Shown: positions 18,730 to 27,421 of the stretch, in pieces
Numbering within the stretch: the stretch's first letter is position 1
How the letters are laid out: each line of letters opens with the position of its first letter
Source: Trinickia diaoshuihuensis
GTDB taxonomy: Bacteria; Pseudomonadota; Gammaproteobacteria; Burkholderiales; Burkholderiaceae
Direction: 5' to 3'
DNA length: 64,000 bases
NCBI RefSeq assembly: GCF_003390925.1
Contig: NZ_QUBS01000075.1
Coordinates: 23,361 to 87,360 of the forward strand
Translations under genes and position numbers: made by a program
The notes under the pieces: generated by a model
Databases searched by the model: none
What the model was told of the DNA's origin: nothing
What the model saw: only the letters and a program-made list of their open reading frames with translations

Positions 18730-19599
18730 ATGTCTACTATGGCTACTACCTTCGAACAACCCAAATCGAGCCCTGCTCAGGCGTCGCTCGCCGAAGTGGA
18801 AAAAGCGGCGCAGCGCCGGCTGCGTCAGCGTCGCGCACTGATCATCGGTCTGCGCCTGCTCGTGCTGGCCGTATGGCTCGGCGGCTGGGAGCTCTCCGGC
18901 AGGATGAAGTGGATCGACCCGTTCTTCTTCTCGATGCCTTCGCTCATCTTCGCGCAGATCGTCGACTGGTTCGTGAACGGCACCTCCCAAGGGCCGCTGC
19001 TCATGCAAGTGTGGGTGACGCTCGAGGAAACGGCGCTCGGCTTTGCGATCGGCTCGGTCGCCGGCGTGATCTGCGGCGTCGTGCTCGGGCGCAACAAATT
19101 GCTCTCGGACGTGTTCAGCATCTATATTCAGGTCGCCAATTCGATCCCGCGGGTCGTGCTCGGCTCCGTGTTCGTGATCGCGCTCGGCTTGGGCATGGCA
19201 TCGAAGGTGGCCCTCGCCGTCGTCATGGTGTTCTTCGTGGTCTTCGGCAATGCGTTCCAAGGTGTGCGCGAAGCCGACCGTTATATGATCGCCAATGCGC
19301 AGATCCTCGGCGCGTCGAAACGGCAACTGACGACGGCCGTCGTGATTCCGTCGGCGTTGTCCTGGATCTTGGCGAGCTTGCACGTCAGCTTCGGCTTTGC
19401 ACTCGTCGGTGCGGTCGTCGGGGAGTTCTTGGGTTCGAAGCAAGGGATCGGCCTCTTGATCTCCACGGCGCAAGGCGCGTTCAACGCGAGCGGGGTGTTT
19501 GCGGCGATGATCGTGTTGGCCGTCGTGGCGTTGGCGTGCGACTACTTGCTGACCCGGCTGGAAAAGCGTCTGCTGAAATGGAGACCCGCCGCATTCTGA
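18730..19599 (+). CDS. NitT/TauT-type ABC transporter permease
   Basis: A 289-aa inner-membrane permease of the SsuC/TauC type (BPD_transp_1) with about six transmembrane segments. The cytoplasmic EAA-type loop, which contacts the ATPase, is visible as READRYMIANAQILGASKRQL. The N-terminus to about residue 35 is charged and cytoplasmic. The ATG at 18730 follows GGAAAG; a second in-frame ATG lies three codons later. It completes the three-gene transporter. A two-component kinase starts about 100 bp downstream on the same strand. Confidence 0.92.
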   Translation: MSTMATTFEQPKSSPAQASLAEVEKAAQRRLRQRRALIIGLRLLVLAVWLGGWELSGRMKWIDPFFFSMPSLIFAQIVDWFVNGTSQGPLLMQVWVTLEETALGFAIGSVAGVICGVVLGRNKLLSDVFSIYIQVANSIPRVVLGSVFVIALGLGMASKVALAVVMVFFVVFGNAFQGVREADRYMIANAQILGASKRQLTTAVVIPSALSWILASLHVSFGFALVGAVVGEFLGSKQGIGLLISTAQGAFNASGVFAAMIVLAVVALACDYLLTRLEKRLLKWRPAAF

Positions 19600-19702
19600 C
19601 GGATTGCGCCGCCAAGGCGCAGTGGACCGGGCCGGCTCGTCCCGCGCCGACGCCGCGTGCGTCGCGCGGGCCGGGCCAAACTTATTTGTAGGGCGTCAAT
19701 CG

Positions 19703-21073
19703 ATGATGCATAGTCTGCGCGCCCGCTTGCTGTGGTGGGTGTTGTTACCGCTCGCGGCGTTCGTGTTCGTCGCGGGCCTGATGTCTTATGACGCCGCGCG
19801 GCAGACGGCCGCTCTGTTGCAGGACAACGCGCTGCTCGCTTCGGCGCGTACGATCGGCGAAGACGTCGAATGGAGCAACGGCGAGCTTCGGGCCGACATC
19901 CCGCCGGCCGCGTTGGAGATCTTCGAGTCGCCGTACCACGACCATGTGTTCTACAAAGTCGTGGCGGGAGAAGACCGGCTTTTAGGCGGCACGCCCGAAC
20001 TTTCGCTGCCGGAAGGGCAGCGGCCATACCCCGTGTTCTACGACACGACGCTCGACGGACAAGCGATTCGCGCGGTCGCGTTCCGCCGCCAACTGTATAA
20101 CGCGGGCGCCGCGCTGCCCGTCGTGGTCGTCGTCGGCAAAACGCAGGCGTCGCGCGAGGGGATGCTCGCGCAGCTTTGGCACCCGCAATTGATTCGGCAG
20201 GGGCTCATGCTCGTGCTCGCCGTCCTGCTCGTGCTGATCGGCCTCACGAGCGAATTGCGGCCGCTCATGAAGCTGAAGGACGACGTGGCCGACCGCGATC
20301 CGATGCAGCTCGAACCGGTGCGCGTCGATCATTTACCGACGGAGCTTCGGCCGATCGTCGATGCGATCAATCAGTGCATTGCCCGGCTGAAGCTGCATAC
20401 CAGCACGCAGCGCCAGTTCGTTGCCGACGCCGCGCATCAATTGCGCACGCCGCTGACGCTGCTCGACACCCAGGTGCAGTGCGCCCGCCAGAGCGTGGGC
20501 GATGCAACGGCGCTCGAGGACGCGCTCGGCGCGATTCATCGCACGAGCCGCAAGATGACCGAAATGACGAACCAATTGCTGTTGCTCGCGCGTGCCGAAT
20601 CGGCGCCTTCACCGGTGTCGAACGTGCCGGTGGACATGGCGCAGGTGGTGTCGTCGGTGCTCGCGGAACTGATCCTTGCCGCGCAGCGGCGCGAGATCGA
20701 TCTCGGCGCGGAATTGGGCGAGGACCTGCGCGTCGCCGGCAGCGAACAGTTATTGACCGCGCTCGTCGCGAACCTCGTCGACAACGCGATCCGCTATACG
20801 CAGGCGGGCGGATGCGTCACCGCACGTTGCCGGCGTGCCGGCAATGAGGTGGTATTGGAAGTCGTCGATAACGGGCCCGGGATCCCCGCCGAAATCCGGG
20901 CTCACGTTTTCGAGCGCTTTTATCGCGGCAAGACCGATGTGGAAGGAACGGGCCTGGGCCTCGCGATCGTGCGGCGCATTGCGCAGTCGCACGGCGGCAC
21001 GGCCGAGGTCGCGCCGGGCGAGGGACGGGTGGGGCTCGTAGCCACCGTGCGGTTGCCGGCTTGGAAGGAATGA
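19703..21073 (+). CDS. tctE: Sensor histidine kinase, TctE-like
   Basis: This 456-aa membrane kinase has a first helix at about residues 12-32, a periplasmic 2CSK_N-type sensor domain (about 33-165) and a second helix near 170-188. The H-box DAAHQLRTPL follows, then N-box NLVDNAIRYT, DNGPGIP and GTGLGLAIV. The sensor segment (AASARTIGEDV-like, SPYHDHVFYKV) resembles TctE, which responds to tricarboxylates. Two consecutive ATG codons occur at 19703/19706. The response regulator starts 4 nt after its stop. The position between an ABC transporter and a porin suggests it controls uptake of the transporter's ligand. Confidence 0.9.
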   Translation: MMHSLRARLLWWVLLPLAAFVFVAGLMSYDAARQTAALLQDNALLASARTIGEDVEWSNGELRADIPPAALEIFESPYHDHVFYKVVAGEDRLLGGTPELSLPEGQRPYPVFYDTTLDGQAIRAVAFRRQLYNAGAALPVVVVVGKTQASREGMLAQLWHPQLIRQGLMLVLAVLLVLIGLTSELRPLMKLKDDVADRDPMQLEPVRVDHLPTELRPIVDAINQCIARLKLHTSTQRQFVADAAHQLRTPLTLLDTQVQCARQSVGDATALEDALGAIHRTSRKMTEMTNQLLLLARAESAPSPVSNVPVDMAQVVSSVLAELILAAQRREIDLGAELGEDLRVAGSEQLLTALVANLVDNAIRYTQAGGCVTARCRRAGNEVVLEVVDNGPGIPAEIRAHVFERFYRGKTDVEGTGLGLAIVRRIAQSHGGTAEVAPGEGRVGLVATVRLPAWKE

Positions 21074-21077
21074 AGCA

Positions 21078-21752
21078 ATGAAGCTGCTGCTCGTGGAAGA
21101 CAACGCGGATCTGTCGCACTGGATCGTCAACTTGTTGCAGGGCGAGAACTTCGCGGTCGATTGCGTGCCCGACGGCGAGACCGCAGATGCCGTCTTGCGC
21201 ACGGGACGCTACGACGTAATCCTGCTCGATATGCGGCTGCCGCGCATGAGCGGCAAGGACGTGCTTGCCCGCTTGCGGCGGCGCGGCGACAACGCCCCCG
21301 TGCTGATGCTGACGGCGCACGGTTCGATCGAGGACAAGGTCGATTGTTTTAGCGCGGGCGCGGACGACTACGTGGTCAAGCCGTTCGACGCGCGCGAGCT
21401 GGTCGCGCGCATCAAGGCGTTGATCAGGCGTCAAGCGGGCGGCAAGTCGGTTTCGCTCGTCTGCGGTGACCTGCACTACAACGCGAACACGCGCGAGTTC
21501 AGTCACAACGAAACGCCGCTGGCGTTACGCCGGCGCGAGCACGCGATTCTCGAGGCGTTGATGCTCAAGCAAGGCAAGACCGTATCGAAGACCGCGCTGA
21601 TGGACAGCGTCTATAGCTTGGAGGACGAGCCGAGCGCCGACGCAATCGACATTTATATTCATCGCCTGCGAAAGCATTTGACGCATTCGACGGCCCAAAT
21701 CATGACGCTGCGCGGGCTCGGCTATGTCTTGCGCGCGAAGGATGGATCTTAA
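21078..21752 (+). CDS. tctD: Response regulator, TctD-like (OmpR family)
   Basis: The 224-aa regulator has an N-terminal receiver (phospho-acceptor Asp in ILLDMRLPRMSG, conserved Lys in VVKPFDARE) and a C-terminal OmpR-type winged helix (TPLALRRREHAILEAL and IDIYIHRLRKHL). AAGGAA lies just before the ATG and only 4 nt separate it from the kinase stop, so the pair is co-translated. Its probable targets are the downstream porin and perhaps the upstream ABC operon. Confidence 0.93.
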   Translation: MKLLLVEDNADLSHWIVNLLQGENFAVDCVPDGETADAVLRTGRYDVILLDMRLPRMSGKDVLARLRRRGDNAPVLMLTAHGSIEDKVDCFSAGADDYVVKPFDARELVARIKALIRRQAGGKSVSLVCGDLHYNANTREFSHNETPLALRRREHAILEALMLKQGKTVSKTALMDSVYSLEDEPSADAIDIYIHRLRKHLTHSTAQIMTLRGLGYVLRAKDGS

Positions 21753-21812
21753 AGGGGCGCTTATTTCGTTGCGTCGGCGTAGATGTCTATCCATTGCAAC
21801 GATTTCAGTGAA

Positions 21813-21828
21813 AGTACTTAGTTGTACT
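21813..21828. promoter_or_regulatory. Inverted repeat upstream of the porin gene
   Basis: AGTAC at 21813-21817 and GTACT at 21824-21828 form an inverted repeat with a 6-nt spacer, about 135 bp upstream of the porin start and just after the TctD-like gene. It is a candidate site for that regulator. There is no consensus to compare with, so this is a positional guess. Confidence 0.3.
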
Positions 21829-21963
21829 AACGACACGCGAAAGGAGCGTGAAGGATAGCGGCGCATACGATTGTCTCCATTGCGGCGATGCCAAGCGCGG
21901 TGCTCGATGCACGGCGCCCTGGGCGCGAGAACACAATTTCAACGCAGTAAAGAGGAGACGATC

Positions 21964-23094
21964 TTGAAAAAGACGTATCGCACATTGGCGCTGACGGCAG
22001 GCGCCTTGGTAGCAACGGGCGCGCACGCGCAATCGAGCGTTCAGCTCTATGGTTTGATGGATTTGAGCGTGCCGACCTACATCACGCACGCCGACGCGAA
22101 CGGCAAACACGTGCTCGGCATGGGCAACGACGGCGAGCCGTGGTTCAGCGGCAGCCGTTGGGGCCTGCGCGGTTCCGAGGACCTCGGCGGCGGCAATAAG
22201 CTGATCTTCACGTTGGAGAGCGAGTACGTCGTCGCCAACGGTCAAATGGAAGATCCGGGTCAGATTTTCGACCGCGATGCGTGGGTTGGGCTCGAGAGCG
22301 ATACGATCGGTAAGTTCACGGCCGGTTTCCAAAACACGATTGCGCGCGACGCCTCGGCCATCTACGGCGATCCGTACGGCAGCGCAAAGCTGCGTTATGA
22401 AGAGGGCGGTTGGACGAACTCGAACAACTTCAAGCAGATGATCTTTTATGCGGGCTCCGCCACGGGCACGCGTTACAACAATGGTCTTGCTTGGAAGAAG
22501 TTGTTCAACAACGGCCTGTTCTTGAGCGCCGGTTACGCGTTCAGCAACTCGACGGCGTTCGCAACGGGCAGCACGTACCAGGCCGCCATCGGCTACAACG
22601 GCGGTCCGTTCAACGTGTCGAGTTTCTACAATCACGTGAACAACCGCGGCAACACCGATCAAACGTGGTCGGTGGGCGGCAACTATACGTTCGGCATTGC
22701 ACGCCTGAACGCGGGCTACTTCCGTTATCTCGGCAATCAAGGCGCGCTCGGCCAGCGTCAAGACAACGCGTGGACGGTCTCGTTCAAGCTCGCGCCGAAG
22801 GGCGCGCTCGATTACGAGCTCGGCTATCAGCAAATGCGCGTACACAATGCGGCGTACAACGCGGACGGCAACATCCCGAACGCCAACCTCGGCGGCGTGT
22901 TCGATCCTACGCAGGGCGTGCACAACGGCTTCAAAGAAACGTTGTACGGGTCGGTGTTCTACCACCTGTCCAAGCGCACGGAGCTTTACGTGGCCGGCGA
23001 CTACATGAAGCTGCACGGCGGATACACGGTCGGCTCGACGTTTGGGGCGACCAATCAGCTCGAACTGACTTCGGGCATCCGCACCCGGTTCTGA
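21964..23094 (+). CDS. OmpC-type outer-membrane porin (TTG start)
   Basis: This 376-aa general porin has a signal peptide cut after AHA around residue 22 and mature start QSSVQLYGLMDLSV. PORIN-type repeats follow (SRWGLRGSEDLGGG, FDRDAWVGL) and the C-terminus is aromatic, ending IRTRF, as expected for beta-barrel assembly. The start is taken as TTG at 21964 because AGAGGAG sits 7 nt upstream and the next residues (KKTYRTLAL) form the expected signal peptide. No ATG fits. It probably supplies outer-membrane passage for the ligand handled by the adjacent ABC transporter under TctE/TctD control. Confidence 0.92.
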   Translation: MKKTYRTLALTAGALVATGAHAQSSVQLYGLMDLSVPTYITHADANGKHVLGMGNDGEPWFSGSRWGLRGSEDLGGGNKLIFTLESEYVVANGQMEDPGQIFDRDAWVGLESDTIGKFTAGFQNTIARDASAIYGDPYGSAKLRYEEGGWTNSNNFKQMIFYAGSATGTRYNNGLAWKKLFNNGLFLSAGYAFSNSTAFATGSTYQAAIGYNGGPFNVSSFYNHVNNRGNTDQTWSVGGNYTFGIARLNAGYFRYLGNQGALGQRQDNAWTVSFKLAPKGALDYELGYQQMRVHNAAYNADGNIPNANLGGVFDPTQGVHNGFKETLYGSVFYHLSKRTELYVAGDYMKLHGGYTVGSTFGATNQLELTSGIRTRF

Positions 23095-23134
23095 TCCCCT
23101 GCTCCACGACGTTGCCGATTGCGGTCGGCCATTC

Positions 23135-23173
23135 AAAGGCGGCGGCGAGCCACTTCGCTTGCCGCCTTTTTTT
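23135..23173 (+). terminator. Rho-independent terminator of the porin gene
   Basis: AAAGGCGGC at 23135-23143 pairs with GCCGCCTTT at 23161-23169, with an inner GCGA/TCGC extension. A run of T's follows to 23173. This is a strong intrinsic terminator separating the porin from the chemoreceptor gene. Confidence 0.85.
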
Positions 23174-23232
23174 CCATCCTGAGCGGGTGCTTCAGCACTG
23201 ACTGCGGCCCCATGCAAAGCGAGGAAGACAGC

Positions 23233-24849
23233 ATGGTAAGGACGATCAACATTCGTGCTGCGTTGACCTTCACGATCGTAGGCTATACCGGGGCGCTCGT
23301 GTTCGTCATCGCCGCGTCGATCGCGGTGCTCCAATCGGCCAACGTCGCGTTCGAGAAGATGTATCACGGCGAGACCGCCGCATTGACGGCACTGCTCGAC
23401 AGTACCGAGAACTTGTCCCAGGCGCGAATCGACCTCGGCGGCTACGAGACGCTCGTCGCGCAGGGCAAGCCGACGGGGCCGACGCTCGAGCGTGTGCATG
23501 CCGCCCTGGCGGCCGGCGAGCGTGCGCTTGCGACGTACAATACGCTGCCTCGGTTGAACGATGCGGAGGTCTCGCTTGCGGCGGCATTTCACGCGGCGCG
23601 CGGCAAGCTGATGAAGGAAGTGATCAGGCCCGAGGTCTCGGCGCTCGATCAGGACGACTTCGCGTCGTTCCGAATGACCGAGCGGCAGGCGCCCGAGGCG
23701 ATCTTCACGGGTTACAAGGAAGCGGCGCGGCAATTGATGGATTTCGAGGTGCAGGCGCAAAGCCGGCACTTTACGGCCATGCACGATCGTTTCCGCGCGT
23801 TGCTGTGGTTATTTTCCGTCGTGGGTCTCGCATCCGTTGCCTTCGCCGTGCTCGCGCGTACGTTTTTGCGCGCGGCCATCATCGCGCCGATCGGGGCGGC
23901 CATCGATCATTTCGAGCGCATTGCCAAGGGCGATTTGACGACGACGATCGACACCTCGGGCAGCGGCGACATGGGCCGGCTCATGGCGGGGCTTGCGCGC
24001 ATGCAGCAGAGCCTGGCCGCCGCGGTGACGCGCGTGCGCGAGGGCACGGCTCGAATTCGGCACGGCGTGCACGATATGGCAACGGGCAATGCGGATCTAT
24101 CCGAGCGAACCGAGCGTCAGGCCGCGGCGCTCCAGCAGACGGCCGCGAGCCTCGAGGCGCTCACGGCCTCCGTCGCGGAAAACGCGCGCCATGCGAGCGA
24201 GGCAAGCGCATTGGCCGAGACGGCGTCTACCACGGCGCGGCGCGGCGGCGAGGCGGTGAGCGAGATCGTCGCCGCGGTGGCCGATATGTCGGCCGATTCC
24301 GAGCATATCGTCGACATCATTGGTGCGATCGAGGGCATCGCGTTTCAAACGAACATTCTCGCGCTCAATGCGGCTGTGGAGGCCGCGCGCGCGGGAGAGC
24401 AGGGGCGGGGATTCGCCGTCGTCGCGGGCGAGGTGCGGGCGCTGGCTCAGCGCTCCGCCGTCGCCGCGAAAGAGATTCGCGAACTGATGACGGCGTCCGT
24501 CGCGAAAGTGCGAAGCGGCACGCAGGTGGCCGAGCGCGCTCGCGCGACGATGGCGGAGGTGGTCGATGCGGCGCGCGAAGTGACTGAAGTCATCGCGGCG
24601 ATCAGCGCGGCGTCAACGCGCCAATCGTCGGGCATCGACGAAATCAACGCCGTGGTGTCGCACATGGATCGCACGACCCAGCAGAACGCCGCGCTCGTCG
24701 AACAGGCAGCCGCGGCGGCGACGTCGCTCGAAGAGCAGGCCCGCATGCTCGACGAAACGGTCGCGGCGTTCCGGCTTCGCGCGCACGAGCGCCCGGCTTC
24801 GACGCGCACGCCGCTATCGCATGGCCTTCTGCCGGCGCACTCGCTTTAG
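23233..24849 (+). CDS. Methyl-accepting chemotaxis protein
   Basis: A 538-aa transmembrane chemoreceptor. Its first helix is at about residues 13-37, a TarH-like four-helix periplasmic domain spans about 40-190 and a second helix lies around 195-217. A HAMP domain and the cytoplasmic signalling domain follow, with the conserved hairpin tip [21 protein letters not shown]. The ATG at 23233 follows AGGAAGA. The C-terminus ends in a short variable tail without the NWETF tether for CheR/CheB. The ligand is unknown, but it follows the porin and transporter genes after a terminator, so a shared ligand is possible. Confidence 0.93.
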   Translation: MVRTINIRAALTFTIVGYTGALVFVIAASIAVLQSANVAFEKMYHGETAALTALLDSTENLSQARIDLGGYETLVAQGKPTGPTLERVHAALAAGERALATYNTLPRLNDAEVSLAAAFHAARGKLMKEVIRPEVSALDQDDFASFRMTERQAPEAIFTGYKEAARQLMDFEVQAQSRHFTAMHDRFRALLWLFSVVGLASVAFAVLARTFLRAAIIAPIGAAIDHFERIAKGDLTTTIDTSGSGDMGRLMAGLARMQQSLAAAVTRVREGTARIRHGVHDMATGNADLSERTERQAAALQQTAASLEALTASVAENARHASEASALAETASTTARRGGEAVSEIVAAVADMSADSEHIVDIIGAIEGIAFQTNILALNAAVEAARAGEQGRGFAVVAGEVRALAQRSAVAAKEIRELMTASVAKVRSGTQVAERARATMAEVVDAAREVTEVIAAISAASTRQSSGIDEINAVVSHMDRTTQQNAALVEQAAAAATSLEEQARMLDETVAAFRLRAHERPASTRTPLSHGLLPAHSL

Positions 24850-24855
24850 CCTTGT

Positions 24856-25188
24856 ATGACGACTATCGAACACGGGGCGGATCGAAGCGCCGCGGATCGC
24901 AGCCCGGCTGATCGCAGCCCTGCCCATAGGATCGTTGGCATCACTTACTGCGGCAAGACGTTTCGCCCAGGCGACTGGGCGGAGCGGTTGGCGGGCGTCA
25001 TCGCACTGTTCGTCCAGGAGCGTCGGCCGGGCTATCGCGCCGCATCCACTTGGCTTGCGATGCCGTTCGTCGAAGATGGCGTGAGATGCTTGAAGATCTC
25101 GGGCGAGCTTGCGCAGATTTGCCCCGAGGCTTTCGAATTCGTCATGCGGTTCGCCCAGGACAACGAACTGCGGATCCAGACGTACTAG
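24856..25188 (+). CDS. DUF3579-family protein
   Basis: The 110-aa product carries the DUF3579 core: VGITYCGKTFRPGDWAERLAG, a VRCLKISGELA stretch and the closing FEFVMRFAQDNELRI. This domain is widespread in beta-proteobacteria and its function is unknown. The first 24 residues are a short repeat (ADRSP-like units) encoded by three 15-bp tandem repeats. The gene begins 6 nt after the chemoreceptor stop, without an evident ribosome site, so it may be read from the same transcript. Confidence 0.8.
   Translation: MTTIEHGADRSAADRSPADRSPAHRIVGITYCGKTFRPGDWAERLAGVIALFVQERRPGYRAASTWLAMPFVEDGVRCLKISGELAQICPEAFEFVMRFAQDNELRIQTY
24877..24921 (+). repeat. Three 15-bp tandem repeats in the DUF3579 gene
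   Basis: Units at 24877-24891, 24892-24906 and 24907-24921 have the form GCGGATCGCAGCCCG with a few differences. They encode repeated ADRS(P/A) residues at the N-terminus. Copy number could vary between strains without breaking the frame. Confidence 0.7.
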
Positions 25189-25573
25189 TGAGCGATAGGT
25201 CACCACCATGGCGCGGGACGGTTCCTCCCAGCACGATCGAGCGCGTCACCTCGCGGACCTGCAACGGACGATGGGTGCCGTGCAGGGCGTGGGGTAGTCC
25301 GAGTACGGGCCGCTCAGAAGCCGCGGCCTTTGCGTCGCCAGCACTTGCGCCGGCACCCTCCATTGGAATCCGTTCTCCGTTTGACTAGCCTAGGACGGCT
25401 GTGTTGCGGAAGAGACTTTCCTTCCTATCGGTTCGCGCGCGCGCGAGCATGCGACGCCCGCGTAGCGTTCTATTTCTGCCGATTTGCATGCCTGTGCTTG
25501 CTGGCGCGGGCCCGAGCCGGCAAACTGGCGACGTTTTCCCTGTCCCCGTTACACGAAAAAGAAAGAGGCATCG
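25189..25573. other. Intergenic region without recognised features
   Basis: These 385 bp between the DUF3579 and glutathione transferase genes have no convincing gene. A 73-aa minus-strand frame at 25142-25363 overlaps the DUF3579 gene and matches no family I recognise. No convincing promoter or hairpin was found. Confidence 0.5.
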
Positions 25574-26197
25574 ATGCAGCTCATCGGCATGATGGATTCT
25601 CCGTTTGTACGTCGCGTGGCCGTTTCCATGGCCGTGCTCGACATCCCGTTCGAACATCGGCCCGTCTCCGTTTTCCGGCATTTCGACCGATTCCGCGAGA
25701 TCAACCCGGTCGTCAAAGCGCCCACGTTTATCGACGACGACGGCACGCAGTTGATCGACTCGACGCTGATCCTCGACTACCTGGACCAGCGCGTCGCGCC
25801 CGAGGCTCGGTTGATGCCGCAAGCGCTCGCGGCGCGCCGCGATGCGCTGCATCTGATCGGATACGCGCTCGCGGCTTGTGAGAAGACCGTGCAGATCGCC
25901 TATGAGCAGAATTTGAGGCCCGAGGAGAAGCGTCACGCCCCGTGGCTCGAACGCGTTCGAAGCCAACTCGTGGCGGCCTTCGACACGCTCGAGCGCGACG
26001 TGGCCGGCGCGGCCCGCGCCGGGGCCTGGTTATGCGGCGATCGCCTCATGCAACCGGATATCACCGTGGCCGTGTCCTGGCGCTTCACCCAATACATCGT
26101 GCCGGGAGAAATCGATCCGAGCCGATATCCGGCCCTCGCGGCATTGTCCGACCGGGCGGAGGCGCTGGCCCCATTCGCCGGCGCGCCGCTCGAATAA
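25574..26197 (+). CDS. Glutathione S-transferase family protein
   Basis: The 207-aa cytoplasmic protein has an N-terminal thioredoxin-like GST domain. It begins MQLIGMMDSPFVRRVAVSM with a serine in the usual catalytic position and carries PTFIDDDGTQLIDSTLILDYLD for glutathione binding. A helical C-terminal domain follows to the end. Such enzymes conjugate or isomerise electrophiles with glutathione; the substrate cannot be told. The ATG at 25574 follows AGAGG. The frame is open upstream, but that part shows no GST features. It appears monocistronic. Confidence 0.9.
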   Translation: MQLIGMMDSPFVRRVAVSMAVLDIPFEHRPVSVFRHFDRFREINPVVKAPTFIDDDGTQLIDSTLILDYLDQRVAPEARLMPQALAARRDALHLIGYALAACEKTVQIAYEQNLRPEEKRHAPWLERVRSQLVAAFDTLERDVAGAARAGAWLCGDRLMQPDITVAVSWRFTQYIVPGEIDPSRYPALAALSDRAEALAPFAGAPLE

Positions 26198-26332
26198 CCG
26201 CCGCGGCGATTGTTCGTTTCTCGCGACTTCTGACTTTCGATTTATTGCATTTATCGGGTTCGTGGGCATCCCTACAATGGCACTCAGATTGCACGACGGG
26301 GCATAGGCTGCTCCGCTCGCAGGAGAGTCGCG

Positions 26333-26530
26333 ATGAAGAAGCTCATCGAACAAGGGCTGTACAACCCGACCATCGTTTTGCCGATGGTCGAACTGATGGA
26401 ATTGATGGTGTCGCTCGATTTCAATCTCGGGCAGGTCGGCGCCGTCATGGCGACGCGCGGCGCGCGCGCGGCATTGCATCGCTCGCGCGGGTTGCTCGCG
26501 CATCGTCAGGTCGCGGCGGTTTCCGCTTGA
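26333..26530 (+). CDS. Small hypothetical protein coupled to phosphodiesterase
   Basis: This 65-aa protein starts MKKLIEQGLYNPTIVLPMVEL and has a good ribosome site (AGGAG, about 8 nt before the ATG). Its stop TGA at 26528-26530 overlaps the TTG start of the phosphodiesterase gene, so the two are probably translationally coupled. It has one amphipathic or weakly hydrophobic central segment and an Arg/Ala-rich end. I do not recognise the family. The ribosome site and overlap argue that it is a real gene. Confidence 0.6.
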   Translation: MKKLIEQGLYNPTIVLPMVELMELMVSLDFNLGQVGAVMATRGARAALHRSRGLLAHRQVAAVSA

Positions 26531-26997
26531 AGTCGGTCCGCATCGGCCTCATTTCCGACACGCACAACCTCGTGCGGCCCGAGGCGCTGGCGTGGCTCGC
26601 CGGTGTCGAGGCGATCGTGCATGCGGGTGACATTTGCAAGCCCGAGGTACTCGACGCACTGGCGCGGATTGCGCCCGTTACCGCCGTGCGCGGCAACAAC
26701 GACCGCGGTAGCTGGGCCGACGCGCTACCGGCGGCTACGACGGTCGCCTTCGGCGGCATCTCGATCCATGTGGTTCATGACATCGCCGATTTGTCCCTCG
26801 ATCCGTCGGCGCCCCCGCCGCGCGTCGTCGTGACGGGACATTCGCACAAGCCGTCGGCCGCGACGCGCGACGGTGTGCTTTTCGTCAATCCGGGAAGTGC
26901 TGGGCCGCGACGCTTCAAACTGCCCGTGTCGGCGGCCGAACTGATCATCGACCAGGGGCGCGTCCACGTCGAGTTTCACACGTTGGCGACACTTTGA
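26527..26997 (+). CDS. YfcE-like metallophosphodiesterase
   Basis: This 156-aa calcineurin-like phosphoesterase has all family metal motifs: IGLISDTHN (D-x-H), HAGDICKPEV, RGNNDRG (GNxD) and VVTGHSHKP (GHxH). YfcE/MJ0936-type enzymes hydrolyse phosphodiesters with Mn2+, though their physiological substrate is unsettled. The TTG at 26527 overlaps the stop of the preceding 65-aa gene. No ATG exists before the first motif, so this start is favoured despite the rare codon. Confidence 0.85.
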   Translation: MKSVRIGLISDTHNLVRPEALAWLAGVEAIVHAGDICKPEVLDALARIAPVTAVRGNNDRGSWADALPAATTVAFGGISIHVVHDIADLSLDPSAPPPRVVVTGHSHKPSAATRDGVLFVNPGSAGPRRFKLPVSAAELIIDQGRVHVEFHTLATL

Positions 26998-27094
26998 GCG
27001 AGACAGCAACCGGGGTGTCGAGGCGGATGTCGCGCCGGCCCTCGTGTTGCGAGTAGCCGGCGGCTGAGGCGAATGCGGGGAACAGCGGGGGCGT

Positions 27095-27370
27095 TCAGCC
27101 TTGCGCCGGCGGCACGTAACCGGACGCTTGATCGGCGCCTTCGCCGAAGAAGAATTTTTCCGTTTGCTTCATCAAATACTGGCGCGCGCGCGGATCGGCC
27201 ATATTCAGGCGGTTTTCGTTGATGAGCATCGTCTGCTGCTTGAGCCACGTCTGCCAAGCTTCTTTCGAGACCCCTTCATAAATCCGCTTGCCGAGTTCGC
27301 CGGGCAGCGGCGGAAAATCGAGTCCTTCGGCTTCCTTGCCGAGTTTGACGCATTGAATCATGCGGGCCAT
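27095..27370 (-). CDS. yggX: Probable Fe(2+)-trafficking protein YggX
   Basis: The 91-aa protein matches YggX along its whole length: [27 protein letters not shown] at the N-terminus, and [19 protein letters not shown] with [14 protein letters not shown] after it. YggX is a small cytoplasmic protein implicated in labile iron handling and protection of iron-sulfur enzymes from oxidative damage. AGGAG precedes the ATG. It lies downstream of argA on the same strand with about 50 bp between them, which suggests co-transcription from the argA promoter. Confidence 0.95.
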   Translation of the reverse strand: MARMIQCVKLGKEAEGLDFPPLPGELGKRIYEGVSKEAWQTWLKQQTMLINENRLNMADPRARQYLMKQTEKFFFGEGADQASGYVPPAQG

Positions 27371-27421
27371 CGTGAATTTCTCCTGTAGTCGATATTGCGG
27401 TATTCGGCGCGGCTAGGTCGC

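Noticed and set aside
23095..23232. Sigma-28 promoter for the first chemoreceptor
   Set aside because: A GCCGATTG sequence occurs near 23114, but it has no TAAA-type -35 element at 11 bp, and the porin terminator lies between it and the gene.
25142..25363. 73-aa minus-strand frame between the DUF3579 and glutathione transferase genes
   Set aside because: It overlaps the DUF3579 gene, has no ribosome site and resembles no family I recognise.
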